Positions 53,847 to 63,904 are shown, counted from the first letter of the stretch. The stretch: DNA of 64,000 nucleotides from Perlabentimonas sp041656735 (GCA_041656735.1 JBBACY010000010.1:1-64000), one strand, 5' to 3'. Translations and numbers: made by a program. Notes: generated by a model from the letters alone, not told the origin.

Positions 53847-55037
53847 TTAGCTTTTCAGTTTCTTAGCCATTTCATTAGCAATAACATCACATTGAGCATA
53901 CTTCTCGTCGGATGGTTTACCGAATATTTCAGCAGGTTCGGCAACTAAATCAAACTTAGACTCTTCAGCAAATTTCATTAAATTTTTAACTCCACCGCCA
54001 TTCCAACTGTAGCTGCCAAATACTCCTAAATACCTATCCTTAAGTTTCAGATTAATAATTTCTCTGGTAAATGACTCCATTAGCGGAAACATTTGGCCAT
54101 TGTATGCACACGACCCTAAAATTATTCCCTTATACTTCCAAATTTCATTAATTAAATGGCTTATGTGTGTACGTGATACATCGTGTATACGAATATTTTT
54201 TATGCCATTTTCGGCCAATCTGCGGCCAATATAATCGGCCATAAGCTCAGTATTTCCATACATAGAGGCAACTACAATAACTACGCCCTCTTCTGCTTCA
54301 AACCGACTCCATTTATCATATAAACCAAGCACTTTTTCGGGATTTTCACGCCAAACAGGGCCGTGAACTGGGGCAACCACATTAACTGGTACACCCTTTA
54401 GCTTTGCAAACGCTTTTTGCACCATATTGCTATACGGACCTACAATATTTGAGTAGTATCGCCGCATTTCTTCTTCAAAGAAATCGAAATTAATCTCATC
54501 GTCAAAAATGCCTCCATCAAGCGTTCCGAAACTACCGAACGCATCGCCCGAGAACAGTATTTTTTCAGTTTCATCGTACGTCATCATTGTTTCGGGCCAA
54601 TGCACCCAAGGAGTCATAACAAACTTTAGGTTATGATAACCTAGTTTCAGGGTATCCCCATCGTCTATTTTAAGTAAACGGTCAGTAATACCCCAATACG
54701 CCTCTACCATTTTAAACGTTTTAACGTTCCCAACAATGGTTACACCCTCAAAATGATCGAAAATTGTTTTCACCTCTCCCGAATGGTCGGGCTCCATATG
54801 GTTAATAATAAGATAATCGAGTTTTCGTCCTTGTAAAAGTTTCTCAATGCGTTCAATATAGTTTCCCGCAGCCCTATCCTCTATGGTATCAATAAGTGCT
54901 GTTTTTTCATCAACAATAAGGTACGAATTATATGAAACCCCTCTATCAAGAGTCCACATATTCTCAAATAGTGTTTTTCGCCTATCGTTCACCCCTATCC
55001 AGTGAACCTTTCCTTTTACTTCAACAGTGTAATGCAT
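53847..55037 (-). CDS. fprA: FprA-type flavodiiron protein
   Basis: A 396-residue A-type flavoprotein. The beta-lactamase-like diiron domain shows INHMEPDHSGEV (H-x-E-x-D-H near residues 79-84), PWVHWPETMMTYD and FSGDAFGSFG. The flavodoxin domain from about 250 has VVASMYGNTELMADYIG and GSYSWNGGGVKNL. It reduces oxygen or nitric oxide to protect anaerobic metabolism. The promoter TTTG/TAATTTTG at 55107-55073 (minus) has a 23-bp spacer. Confidence 0.93.
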   Translation of the reverse strand: MHYTVEVKGKVHWIGVNDRRKTLFENMWTLDRGVSYNSYLIVDEKTALIDTIEDRAAGNYIERIEKLLQGRKLDYLIINHMEPDHSGEVKTIFDHFEGVTIVGNVKTFKMVEAYWGITDRLLKIDDGDTLKLGYHNLKFVMTPWVHWPETMMTYDETEKILFSGDAFGSFGTLDGGIFDDEINFDFFEEEMRRYYSNIVGPYSNMVQKAFAKLKGVPVNVVAPVHGPVWRENPEKVLGLYDKWSRFEAEEGVVIVVASMYGNTELMADYIGRRLAENGIKNIRIHDVSRTHISHLINEIWKYKGIILGSCAYNGQMFPLMESFTREIINLKLKDRYLGVFGSYSWNGGGVKNLMKFAEESKFDLVAEPAEIFGKPSDEKYAQCDVIANEMAKKLKS

Positions 55038-55072
55038 ATCTTATAAAGTTTAATATTTTCATAATAATGATA

Positions 55073-55107
55073 CAAAATTAGCAAAAGCGTTCAAATATGT
55101 ATGCAAA
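55073..55107 (-). promoter_or_regulatory. Promoter of fprA
   Basis: TTTG at 55107-55104 and TAATTTTG at 55080-55073 on the minus strand, 23-bp spacer; predicted leader about 30 nt. Confidence 0.5.
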
Positions 55108-55206
55108 ATCTATTAATTCTATATGGCATAAGGAAACAGGAACTACTTACAATCCTAACTCTGCGTTTACAACAAAATTTAAATATTCGTAATTCCATGT
55201 TAATAG

Positions 55207-56598
55207 TTATTTCATCTTAGCGTAAATAAAAAACTGCCAGGGTTTTAAGTTTAACGTTGTATCCATCTCAAAACTTACTTGTTTTTCACTAAAAACATCT
55301 ATGTAATCACCAACAAAGTCATCGCCTTTAAACTCTATTTGCTGTTTCAAATTAGATAAATTGAAAACAGCAAAAACCTTATCCTCCTTGTTCTCGCGTG
55401 TAAAAGCAAAAACATTCACATCATTATCAGTTTTCACCCTAACCATATCGCTACCCTCATTTGCTGCCCAAAGTGCCGTATTCTGTTTTTTTAGGTTAAC
55501 CAGATGCGTGTATAAATTGGTGAATTCGGTGTTCGGTGTCCAATCAATTTCATCATGATCAAAAAATTTAAGCATCCTGTTAAAGGCAACTTCTTGTCCG
55601 TTGTATATTAATGGTACGCCAGGGATAACGAATGTTAAAGCAGCAAATGATTTTGCAGCACTGGTCCCCATACGGTCAAACTCGGTCCCTGCCCAACTGT
55701 TCTCATCATGATTGCTGGTAAAGTGCATTCTGGTTGTATTTTTTGGATAGGATGCAATTTCGCGCTGAAAATAGCTATCAATATCCATTACAGTTTTTTT
55801 ACCTTTGGCAATATCATTCATAATATGGTGAAACTCCCACCCATAATCAGTATCGAAAGCATACTCCTGCAGCTCTACCTTATCGGCTTCGGCTAACATA
55901 TATACTGGTTTAAGTTTATCGAGCTCAATTCGGGCGTTATTCCAAAATTCGGTGGGTACCATTGATGCAACATCACAACGAAAACCATCCACATCGGCCT
56001 CTTGAACCCAAAATTTCAATGCGTCAATCATATAGTTTCTAAGGTCATTATTGTCGTAGTTAAGCTGCAACACATCGGACCAATCGAACGGCGACAACAT
56101 ATTGCCTAGCGAATCGCGGGTATACCATTCGGGGTGCTGAAAAACCAAATCATTATCATGTGATGTATGGTTTGCAACCCAATCAACTATAACCTTCATA
56201 CCCTGTTCATGGGCCTTGGTTACCAAACGTTTAAAGTCGTCCATAGAGCCAAATTCTGGGTTAATACCCTTATAATCTTTAACAGAATAGTAGCTACCAA
56301 GAGTTCCTTTACGTTCCACTTCTCCAACCGGATGTATTGGCATTATCCAAAGTATGCTCACCCCTAAGTCATTCAATCGAGGTAAGTGCTTTTCAAAAGC
56401 AGCAAATGTTCCCTCAGGGGTGAATTGTCTAATATTCACCTCATAAATAGTTGCGTTAAAGCTCCAATCGGGATGCTCAACTTTAAAGGGGTTAGCGTTG
56501 GTTTTAAACTCGTGGTTGCATGATGCAAAGGTTAAGATTAAAGCCAGTATAAATACAAGTAATAGGTTTTTTATGTACTTGTTAATCATTGTTTTCAT
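55207..56598 (-). CDS. GH13 alpha-amylase-family lipoprotein
   Basis: A 463-residue GH13 protein with a lipobox (LTFASC, Cys27). The barrel starts SFNATIYEVNIRQFTPEGTF and shows VDWVANHTSHD, GFRCDVASM (nucleophile near 207), LAEADK (acid/base near 235) and TSNHDENSW (near 297). It is more compact than the two amylases of the main locus and has no N-terminal beta module. Divergent from pfkA, about 240 bp apart, with a CAATCGAT sequence between them that could link it to the same regulator. Confidence 0.9.
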   Translation of the reverse strand: MKTMINKYIKNLLLVFILALILTFASCNHEFKTNANPFKVEHPDWSFNATIYEVNIRQFTPEGTFAAFEKHLPRLNDLGVSILWIMPIHPVGEVERKGTLGSYYSVKDYKGINPEFGSMDDFKRLVTKAHEQGMKVIVDWVANHTSHDNDLVFQHPEWYTRDSLGNMLSPFDWSDVLQLNYDNNDLRNYMIDALKFWVQEADVDGFRCDVASMVPTEFWNNARIELDKLKPVYMLAEADKVELQEYAFDTDYGWEFHHIMNDIAKGKKTVMDIDSYFQREIASYPKNTTRMHFTSNHDENSWAGTEFDRMGTSAAKSFAALTFVIPGVPLIYNGQEVAFNRMLKFFDHDEIDWTPNTEFTNLYTHLVNLKKQNTALWAANEGSDMVRVKTDNDVNVFAFTRENKEDKVFAVFNLSNLKQQIEFKGDDFVGDYIDVFSEKQVSFEMDTTLNLKPWQFFIYAKMK

Positions 56599-56839
56599 AT
56601 CAAAAAAAGTTAGTGAGTTAGAAATTACTTTTCATTCGTTTGCACAGAATAAGAGTCAAAATAGTGGTAAGATGATTACAGCGACAGGTATTTTTTTTGT
56701 ACTTTTGTTTCAACTTGAAGAAGTTTAGCTCAATAAAAATACGGCATTTTAAATACCCTTCAAATTTTTGAGCTTTATGATTTTAAAAATCAAAACAATC
56801 GATGGAAACTTTAATAGATAATTATATCAATATTTTTGT

Positions 56840-57934
56840 ATGAAACGAGTACTAGTAGCAACCGGTGGAGGAGACTGTCCAGGCCTAAACGCAGTAATTA
56901 GAGCAGTTGTAAAACGAGCAGAGCAAGAAACAAATTGGGAAGTTATAGGAAGTATCGAATCGTTTAACGGTATACTCCGTGAACCCACTGAGATTAGAGT
57001 TCTCGATGAGCGCTCTGTGGCAGGTATTCACGTGCAGGGAGGTACTATTATTGGTTCAACTAATAAAGGGGGGCCATTCGCTTGGCCAATAAAAAACAAC
57101 GATGGCACTTGGGACTACGTTGACCGGTCGGATGAAATGATACGAAAGCTTAAATACCTTGGCGTTGATGCTGTAATTAGCATTGGGGGCGACGGGTCAC
57201 AAAAAATATCGCAGGCTTTGTACGAAAAAGGGTTAAACATTATAGGAGTACCCAAAACAATTGACAATGACCTTTCTGCCACAGACCTAACGTTCGGTTT
57301 TCAAACCGCTGTGCAAATTGCAACCGAAGCAGTTGACAAGCTAGTTACAACGGCCGCAAGTCATAACAGAGTGCTTGTTCTTGAAGTTATGGGTAGGTTT
57401 GCTGGTTGGATTGCTCTTCATGCCGCCATTGCTGGTGGAGCCGAGGTATGCCTAATACCCGAGATACCTTACGACTTAGATATCGTTTTAGAACGACTTC
57501 AATCTCGATATAGCAAGGGTAAAGGCAATGCAATTGTTGTTGTTGCCGAAGGTGCAAAACCGAAAGATGGAGAGATTACCGCTGAAAAAAGCCAAGAAAT
57601 TGGATATTCGAACATTAGGCTAGGTGGAGTTGCCCATAAAATATCGTACGACTTAAAAAAGGCTGGTTTCGAAGCCGATATGCGCGAAACTGTTCTAGGC
57701 CATCTTCAGCGCGGGGGTATTCCAACTGCTTTCGACCGTGTTTTAGCTTCGCAATTTGGGGTAAAATCATTTGAAATGGTGCTTGAAGGCAAGTTTGGAC
57801 AAATGGTTGCCTACCGAAATAACGACATCATTTCAGTTCCGCTTACCGATGCCATTGGTAAGCCTAACTTTGTTGACCCCTCAAGCAGTTTAGTTAGAAC
57901 TGCACGCGGACTAGATATTTGTTTAGGCGACTAG
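56840..57934 (+). CDS. pfkA: 6-phosphofructokinase
   Basis: A 364-residue phosphofructokinase. Seen are GGGDCPGLN (9-17), IGGDGS (115-120) and PKTIDND (138-144), then MGRFAGWIA and LGHLQRGGIPTAFDR. The glycine in GGDGS is typical of ATP-using enzymes, whereas the lysine in PKTIDND is typical of PPi-using ones; this mixture marks the mixed-substrate PFK group. The phosphate donor needs an assay. The ATG is fixed by the conserved N-terminus. Divergent from the amylase gene, consistent with a role in glycolysis. Confidence 0.92.
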   Translation: MKRVLVATGGGDCPGLNAVIRAVVKRAEQETNWEVIGSIESFNGILREPTEIRVLDERSVAGIHVQGGTIIGSTNKGGPFAWPIKNNDGTWDYVDRSDEMIRKLKYLGVDAVISIGGDGSQKISQALYEKGLNIIGVPKTIDNDLSATDLTFGFQTAVQIATEAVDKLVTTAASHNRVLVLEVMGRFAGWIALHAAIAGGAEVCLIPEIPYDLDIVLERLQSRYSKGKGNAIVVVAEGAKPKDGEITAEKSQEIGYSNIRLGGVAHKISYDLKKAGFEADMRETVLGHLQRGGIPTAFDRVLASQFGVKSFEMVLEGKFGQMVAYRNNDIISVPLTDAIGKPNFVDPSSSLVRTARGLDICLGD

Positions 57935-57960
57935 TAAAACGAGTTCAACACGTAAAGTAT

Positions 57961-57997
57961 TCTCTAAAAAGTAATGATAGTCATTACCTTTTAGAGA
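57961..57997. terminator. Inverted repeat between pfkA and the convergent HD gene
   Basis: TCTCTAAAA and TTTTAGAGA flank GTAATGA/TCATTAC with one A-C mismatch. There is no T run, so this may be a weak terminator or another structural site. Confidence 0.45.
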
Positions 57998-58045
57998 CCA
58001 TTTAACTATGGAAGCTCGGCATTTAATCAAAGTGATTAATATACT

Positions 58046-60145
58046 TTACTTATTGTTCGGGGTTTCTTTGGGATACTCGATTCGTGCGTGGTAAATATTT
58101 TGCAGTTTCTTTTTAAACACCTCTTTTGTTTCCGTTATGTCTTTCAACGTAATATTTGAGTTATCGAACTGCCCATCGGCCTGCTGGTGATTGATAATGG
58201 CTTCAACCAAATTATTAATATTTTCAATATTAACATCTTTCATACCTCTTGATGCGGCTTCAACCGAATCGGCCATCATAAGCACGGCAGTTTCACGCGA
58301 GAAAGGTTTTGGCCCAGGGTAACAAAATGCATCTAACCCCTCCTTCACATCTGGGAACCTATCTCTGTATAATCGATAAAAATAAAGAACCTTTGACGTT
58401 CCATGATGGGTTTTAATAAAATCGATTATTTGCTCAGGCAACCTCTTTTTCTTGGCAATCTGCACTCCATCAGAAACATGCTTAATAATTAGTTCTGCAC
58501 TCTCCTCAAGCTCTAGCCCGTCATGTGGGTTAAAACCGGGCGACTGATTTTCAGTGAAGTAGAATGGATTATTCATCTTGCCTATATCGTGATATAACGC
58601 TCCGGTCCGCACCAATAATGGATTTCCTCCTATCTGATAAATGGCACTCTCGGCCAAGTTAGCCACTTGCAACGAGTGCTGAAACGTACCAGGGGCAACC
58701 TCGGCAAGTTTGCGAAGCAAATCCTGATTCGTGTCACCTAGCTCCATAAGGGTTGTATCGGATAGAAAACCGAACGTTTTTTCGAAAACATAAATCAGTT
58801 GATATGAAGCCAGAAGCAACAGCGCGTTGGCAGCAAACCAAGCAATATAAAGTGGGTTCATTGCCATTGGCGTACCCTCTTGAATAAGCACTATTCCGAA
58901 ATACAGTATTGAATAGGTTAGGAAAATAAACCCAACCGACAAAAACAGCTTGCTTCGTCTGTAAACTTTTGCAAGGCTTACAATGGCAACAACTCCTGCA
59001 ATAAAATGCATGAATACAAACTCAAAGCTATTGGGCACAAAAAAACCCACCAGGAAAACTGTTACCAAGTGAATAAAAAGTGCTAACCGGGAATCGTAAA
59101 AAGTGCGGATAAAAATTGGTACTATGGCAAACGGAATAATATAGATACTAATTAGCTCGCAGCGCAAAAGCATAGCCGAAACAACCGTTAATGAGGTAAC
59201 TAGTAATAGAATAAATAGAATTTTAGAATCGCTGTCCAATATATCGCGCCTGAAATGGAAAAGGAATAAAAATAATACTAAAAACAAAATAGTTACAACC
59301 AACGCTTGCCCCAACAAAAGGAAACGAGTATCGTCAATGAGGTTTAACCTACTTTCATACTCACGTTTTAACGAGAAAAGGATTTGATATAAATCAGAAT
59401 TTACAACCTCGCCCTTACTTATAATTCGCTCACCTGAATAAATAAGCCCTTTTGTTGCAGATAAATTAGCCACCATATCCTGCCTAATCTGCTTGGTCGA
59501 CTCTGGGTCATACTTTAAATTAGGGCTAACGTAACTTGCAATTGAAATATGTTTAAAATATTGAACACTTTGCGACTCCAAAACGTCACTAAAAATTTCT
59601 TTAAAGGCCCTTCTTAACCGATCGGTTGCAGAGTGTACCATAAAAACACGCTCCACAGTCGAGTCGAAAGCTTTGTTGTTAAAAACTACCGTAATACCAT
59701 TCTGCATTGTGCCTTGAAGCTCGGCATACTCATTGGGATATAAAACGCCAACGCTATACACATACCTTATAGAATCTTCAAACATTTTAACCAAACGACG
59801 GCTTACCCTAGCACCACTTTCAAGGCTTGATATGGCTTCTTGAATATCTGATTGATATTTCTTAACAATCTGCGATACATTGGTAGTGTCTAGTTTAAAA
59901 AAAGGCTTAAAGTTATTGAGTATGGCGTTTCGTTCGGCTATAAACTCAGCATCGGTTTTGTATATGGGAAAGTCAAATGGTCCAACCAAATCGTCGTGCA
60001 TCCATACCTTACCCCTTTGAAACTCATACTTAAAACGGCGCTCTTGAGGCAAAGCCAACACTATTAGCACAATGGCTATAACAAAGTACAATGTCCTCAG
60101 AATTTCTCTGAAATGCTTCTTTACAAAACGATACATATTTTCCAT
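58046..60145 (-). CDS. pgpH: 7TM-HD phosphodiesterase (PgpH-like)
   Basis: A 699-residue protein. A short N-terminal TM (TLYFVIAIVLIVLALP) precedes the 7TMR-HDED extracellular domain (about 40-280) and seven TM helices (about 285-475). The HD domain follows: VAPGTFQHSLQVANLAE, TGALYHDIGKMNNPFYFTEN (His-Asp), LPEQIIDFIKTHHGTS and ADSVEAASRGM. PgpH proteins hydrolyse cyclic di-AMP. A -7 box TACTTTTG at 60179-60172 (minus) suggests a leader near 20 nt. Confidence 0.9.
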   Translation of the reverse strand: MENMYRFVKKHFREILRTLYFVIAIVLIVLALPQERRFKYEFQRGKVWMHDDLVGPFDFPIYKTDAEFIAERNAILNNFKPFFKLDTTNVSQIVKKYQSDIQEAISSLESGARVSRRLVKMFEDSIRYVYSVGVLYPNEYAELQGTMQNGITVVFNNKAFDSTVERVFMVHSATDRLRRAFKEIFSDVLESQSVQYFKHISIASYVSPNLKYDPESTKQIRQDMVANLSATKGLIYSGERIISKGEVVNSDLYQILFSLKREYESRLNLIDDTRFLLLGQALVVTILFLVLFLFLFHFRRDILDSDSKILFILLLVTSLTVVSAMLLRCELISIYIIPFAIVPIFIRTFYDSRLALFIHLVTVFLVGFFVPNSFEFVFMHFIAGVVAIVSLAKVYRRSKLFLSVGFIFLTYSILYFGIVLIQEGTPMAMNPLYIAWFAANALLLLASYQLIYVFEKTFGFLSDTTLMELGDTNQDLLRKLAEVAPGTFQHSLQVANLAESAIYQIGGNPLLVRTGALYHDIGKMNNPFYFTENQSPGFNPHDGLELEESAELIIKHVSDGVQIAKKKRLPEQIIDFIKTHHGTSKVLYFYRLYRDRFPDVKEGLDAFCYPGPKPFSRETAVLMMADSVEAASRGMKDVNIENINNLVEAIINHQQADGQFDNSNITLKDITETKEVFKKKLQNIYHARIEYPKETPNNK

Positions 60146-60467
60146 ACCACGAATATATTACAATATCTTTGCAAAAGTAACATTTTTATAAGCAATTAGT
60201 TTTATTAAGCTTTAATTTGAATGTAATTCGAAATCCAAGCGAACAGCAAATTCACTCCCTGTTCGAAAACGAACAGTTGGTATACGATTACGAACATAAG
60301 ATTAGACTCTAACTATATCATTTGTAACTGATAGTAAGTCTGTTATAATGTTTGGCACATAGTGTGATTAACCGTTGATGAATTTGTTATGTAAATTAGG
60401 ATGCACATTGTGAGCGTAAAGAAACACGCAATCAAAAACATCCTTTAAAACACTAAAACCACCTAAA
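60146..60467. other. Regulatory intergenic region upstream of the FtsX-like permease
   Basis: No gene. It contains the pgpH promoter at its left end. A set of CGAACA half sites lies at 60240-60246, 60259-60265 (inverted), 60270-60276 and 60291-60296. A possible sigma-54 promoter lies at 60353-60368. Confidence 0.6.
60353..60368 (+). promoter_or_regulatory. Possible sigma-54 promoter
   Basis: TGGCACATAGTGTGAT resembles TGGCACGN4TTGCW: GG, ten bases, then GA where GC is expected. CGAACA repeats about 60-110 bp upstream could be enhancer sites. Confidence 0.4.
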
Positions 60468-62879
60468 ATGCTTAAGAATCATCTGAAAGTTTCTGTTCGA
60501 AACCTCCTCTTACAAAAGGGCTATACTGCAATCAATGTTTTTGGCCTAGCGCTAGGAATAGCTAGCGCCATGCTAATAATGCTGTATATTATTGATGAGG
60601 TTAGCTTTGATAAATTTCACCCCAATGCAGACAACACCTACCGTATATGCCTTGATTTTCAGATTGATGGCAATGGCATGGAGGTACCCTTTAGTTGTTC
60701 ACCCATAGGTCCCAAAACAGTTGAGATGTACCCAGACATACTTAACTTTACTAGAGTACACCCTTTTTACGGAGAGCCTAACATTCGGTATGAGAATAAT
60801 GCTTTTGTTGAAAAGGAGATTTTCTATGCAGACTCTACTTTCTTTGAAGTTTTCACAGGTTTCAATCTGATAAAAGGTGACCCCAACCAAGTACTAAACT
60901 TGCCATACCAAATGGTGATGACCGAATCAACAGCTAAAAAATATTTTGGTAACGAGAACCCCATTGGTAAATCGGTAACCATGTGGCAGGAGAAACAAAG
61001 TTGGGAAATTGTTGGCATTGCATCGGACCCTCCAAAGAATAGCCATATAGATTTCGATATTGTTTGCTCATTTGTGTCGATTGAAGCGGCAAACTCAAGT
61101 AGTTGGGTAAACACCAGCTTGCACACCTACCTTGTTTTACAAGAGAATCTGGACCCCCTTATTGTTAAGCAACGCTTTAAAGAGTTGGTCAACACATATG
61201 CTGGGCCTCAATTCGAGGAGTACTTAGACTTGACTATGGAAGATTTCGAAAAAAAAGGGAATAGGTTCACATTCTATTTGCAGCCCCTGCTAAATATCCA
61301 CTTAAAATCGACTATGGCCATGGAAATGAAACCTGGCGGTAGCCTAGTAATGATATACGTATTCACGATAATCGCCATCTTTATTCTAATAATTGCCGCT
61401 ATAAATTTTATGAACCTATCCACCGTCCGTTCAACAAAGCGAGCCAAGGAGATAGGTATCCGAAAAGTGGTTGGTTCATCACGCTCAGGACTAGTAGGTC
61501 AATTTCTTACCGAATCGGTCGTAATTACAACCTTTTCATTGCTAATTGCTATAGGTATAGTGATTATTGCCACCCCAACGTTTAACCTAATTGCAGGAAA
61601 GAGTATCGTGTTATCCGAATTACCCGTAGGGCTAACCCTGGGCGTGCTAGTTGCCACAATTATTGCCATTGGCTTTGCCGCAGGCAGCTACCCAGCATTT
61701 ATGCTAGCCGGCTTTGAACCACTTAAGGTACTAAAGGGGAGATTTACATCTGGCACGAAGGGGAACACGCTAAGGAGAGTGCTCGTTATTGTACAATTCA
61801 CAATATCGGTGGGATTACTAGTAGCTACCTTTATTATATATCAACAGGTATCATTCCTAGAAAATAAGCAGCTTGGTTACTCTCCAGAAGATGTACTAAT
61901 TATTAAACGCTCCTATACTATAAAACAGTCGCAAAGAGAGGCACTAAACAACGAACTCAAAAAAATACCTGGTGTGAGAGCCGTTTCAAACTCATCTGCG
62001 CTTCCTATAGCAGTGTATGGCAACACCTTAATCCAGAAAGAAGGGGCAGCAGCTGATGACCTTAGAAGTTTTAATTTTTTCTATGCACACCATGATTTTG
62101 ATAAAGTTTTACAATGTGAAATGGTCGAAGGAAGATACTTCAGCGAAAACTTTGCCAGCGATTCTTTGGCATTAATTATTAATGAAACGGCTGCTAAAGA
62201 GTTAGATTTTAGCGGCTCAGTAGTAGGCCAAGTAGTTAGTATTGATGCGCAAAAGAGAACCATTGTAGGGGTTGTAAAGGATTTTCATTACGAATCGCTC
62301 CATAAAAATATTAGCCCTCTAGCTATAGTTTACGCTCAGGCTTATTCATACTTATACATAAAACTTGATAATAAAAATACCCTGAGTACCATTGATGCTA
62401 TTGAGGATGTGTGGAACAAGTTTTCGCCAAACCAAGCATTAGATTATTTCTTCTTAAACCAAGCAATTAAAAACCTATATGGAAAGGAGAAACAGGAAAA
62501 AACGCTGTTTACAGGTTTCAGTATTTTAGCCATAATAATTGCCTTACTGGGGCTTTTAGGGCTCTCGTCGTACTCAACCCAGCAACGTACTCACGAAATT
62601 GGTATCCGAAAGGTTATGGGAGCCAAGGTTATCAACATTATTTGGCTTCTGCTAAGCGAAATTAACAGGCTCTTCGTAATATCAACCCTAATTGCTTGGC
62701 CACTGGTCTGGGTTTTTATGGAAAAATGGCTAGAGGGTTTCGCATTCAGAATAACCCTTTCCCCTCTCCTATTCGTTGCGGCATCATTACTAGCCTACGT
62801 AGTTGTTGTTATAACGGTAAGTTACCAAACAATTAGAGCAGCCAGAACGAACCCGGCTATTACGCTCACCTGCGAATAG
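60468..62879 (+). CDS. FtsX/MacB-like ABC permease, eight-TM type
   Basis: An 803-residue permease made of two related halves. TM1 is in TAINVFGLALGIASAMLIMLYII, followed by a MacB-type periplasmic domain and then three TM helices beginning YVFTIIAIFILIIAAINFMNLSTVRSTKRAKEIGIRKVVGSS. The second half starts LRRVLVIVQFTISVGLLVATFIIYQ and ends with FSILAIIIALLGLLGLSSYSTQQRTHEIGIRKVMGAK and two more helices. Such proteins abound in Bacteroidota and work with an ATPase, probably in envelope export or stress response. Its ATPase is not in the window. The stop is eight bases from the convergent tsaD stop. Confidence 0.88.
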   Translation: MLKNHLKVSVRNLLLQKGYTAINVFGLALGIASAMLIMLYIIDEVSFDKFHPNADNTYRICLDFQIDGNGMEVPFSCSPIGPKTVEMYPDILNFTRVHPFYGEPNIRYENNAFVEKEIFYADSTFFEVFTGFNLIKGDPNQVLNLPYQMVMTESTAKKYFGNENPIGKSVTMWQEKQSWEIVGIASDPPKNSHIDFDIVCSFVSIEAANSSSWVNTSLHTYLVLQENLDPLIVKQRFKELVNTYAGPQFEEYLDLTMEDFEKKGNRFTFYLQPLLNIHLKSTMAMEMKPGGSLVMIYVFTIIAIFILIIAAINFMNLSTVRSTKRAKEIGIRKVVGSSRSGLVGQFLTESVVITTFSLLIAIGIVIIATPTFNLIAGKSIVLSELPVGLTLGVLVATIIAIGFAAGSYPAFMLAGFEPLKVLKGRFTSGTKGNTLRRVLVIVQFTISVGLLVATFIIYQQVSFLENKQLGYSPEDVLIIKRSYTIKQSQREALNNELKKIPGVRAVSNSSALPIAVYGNTLIQKEGAAADDLRSFNFFYAHHDFDKVLQCEMVEGRYFSENFASDSLALIINETAAKELDFSGSVVGQVVSIDAQKRTIVGVVKDFHYESLHKNISPLAIVYAQAYSYLYIKLDNKNTLSTIDAIEDVWNKFSPNQALDYFFLNQAIKNLYGKEKQEKTLFTGFSILAIIIALLGLLGLSSYSTQQRTHEIGIRKVMGAKVINIIWLLLSEINRLFVISTLIAWPLVWVFMEKWLEGFAFRITLSPLLFVAASLLAYVVVVITVSYQTIRAARTNPAITLTCE

Positions 62880-62887
62880 GGCAAAAA

Positions 62888-63904
62888 CTAAAATGGCAAA
62901 CGAGCCTGAGGGATTATACTATGTTCAGCAAATTCGTTTTTTTTATACTTGTAGTAACCAGCAATGGCAATCATTGCAGCGTTATCGGTTGTAAATTTAA
63001 ACTCGGGAATATAGGTGCGTAACCCGTACCTATTTCCCAACTCAACAGTAGCCTTTCGAAGGCCCGAGTTAGCGGCTACGCCGCCAGCCAAGGCAATCTC
63101 CTTAACACCTAGTTTACAAGCGGCTGCTTCTAGCTTTTCAATAAGAATGGTAACGATGGTATGTTGCAACGATGCGCACAGATCATGCTTTCGATTCTCA
63201 ATAAAATCTGGATCCTTCGCAAGGTTATCTCTCAAAAAGTATAAAAATGAAGTTTTTAGCCCACTAAAGCTAAAATCGAGCCCTTTTGGTAATGGTTTTG
63301 CAAACTGAAAAGCAGTAGGATTTCCCAATGCCGAAAGTTTATCAACAACCGGTCCACCAGGGTAGCCAAGCCCCATAACCTTTGCACACTTATCAAAGGC
63401 CTCGCCAGCAGCATCGTCTATGGTTTTACCAATAATCTGCATGCTATCAAAATCGTTAACTAAAACCAGCTGCGTATGCCCGCCCGACACTAAAAGGCAA
63501 AGGAATGGAAAACTAGGTACGTGCGTATCTTCCGATGTTAAAATAAAGTGCGAGAGAATGTGACCATGTAGATGGTTAACCTCAATTAGGGGAATATTTT
63601 GAGCAATGGCAAAGCCCTTAGCAAATGAGGTACCCACCAGCAGTGAGCCTAATAAACCAGGTCCGCGTGTAAAAGCGATAGCCGAAATATCAGAGGGCTT
63701 TATCCCTGCCTGCTTTATGGCCATATCAACAACCGGAACAATATTTGCCTGGTGAGCTCGCGATGCTAGCTCAGGCACAACCCCACCATACTCTTCATGA
63801 ACCTTCTGGCTACTAATAAGGTTCGATAGTAGGTGTCCATCTTTTATCACCGCGGCCGAAGTATCGTCGCACGATGATTCTATCCCTAAAATAATAACGC
63901 TCAT
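62888..63904 (-). CDS. tsaD: tRNA N6-adenosine threonylcarbamoyltransferase TsaD
   Basis: A roughly 338-residue enzyme that transfers threonylcarbamoyl to A37 of ANN-decoding tRNAs. Seen are LGIESSCDDTSAAV, NHLHGH with metal His111 and His115, VSGGHTQLVLV, DDAAGEAFDKCAKVMGLGYPGGP, and ALAGGVAANSGLR. Length and motifs are normal. The start at 63904 (MSVIILGIESSCDD) is preferred over an upstream ATG that would add eight residues. Downstream of 63904 I see no further gene before the window edge. Confidence 0.95.
   Translation of the reverse strand: MSVIILGIESSCDDTSAAVIKDGHLLSNLISSQKVHEEYGGVVPELASRAHQANIVPVVDMAIKQAGIKPSDISAIAFTRGPGLLGSLLVGTSFAKGFAIAQNIPLIEVNHLHGHILSHFILTSEDTHVPSFPFLCLLVSGGHTQLVLVNDFDSMQIIGKTIDDAAGEAFDKCAKVMGLGYPGGPVVDKLSALGNPTAFQFAKPLPKGLDFSFSGLKTSFLYFLRDNLAKDPDFIENRKHDLCASLQHTIVTILIEKLEAAACKLGVKEIALAGGVAANSGLRKATVELGNRYGLRTYIPEFKFTTDNAAMIAIAGYYKYKKNEFAEHSIIPQARLPF

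Noticed and set aside
56831..56838. TATTTTTG as the pfkA promoter
   Set aside because: It ends one base before the ATG, so transcription would begin inside the start codon; in a T-rich stretch the match is weak evidence.
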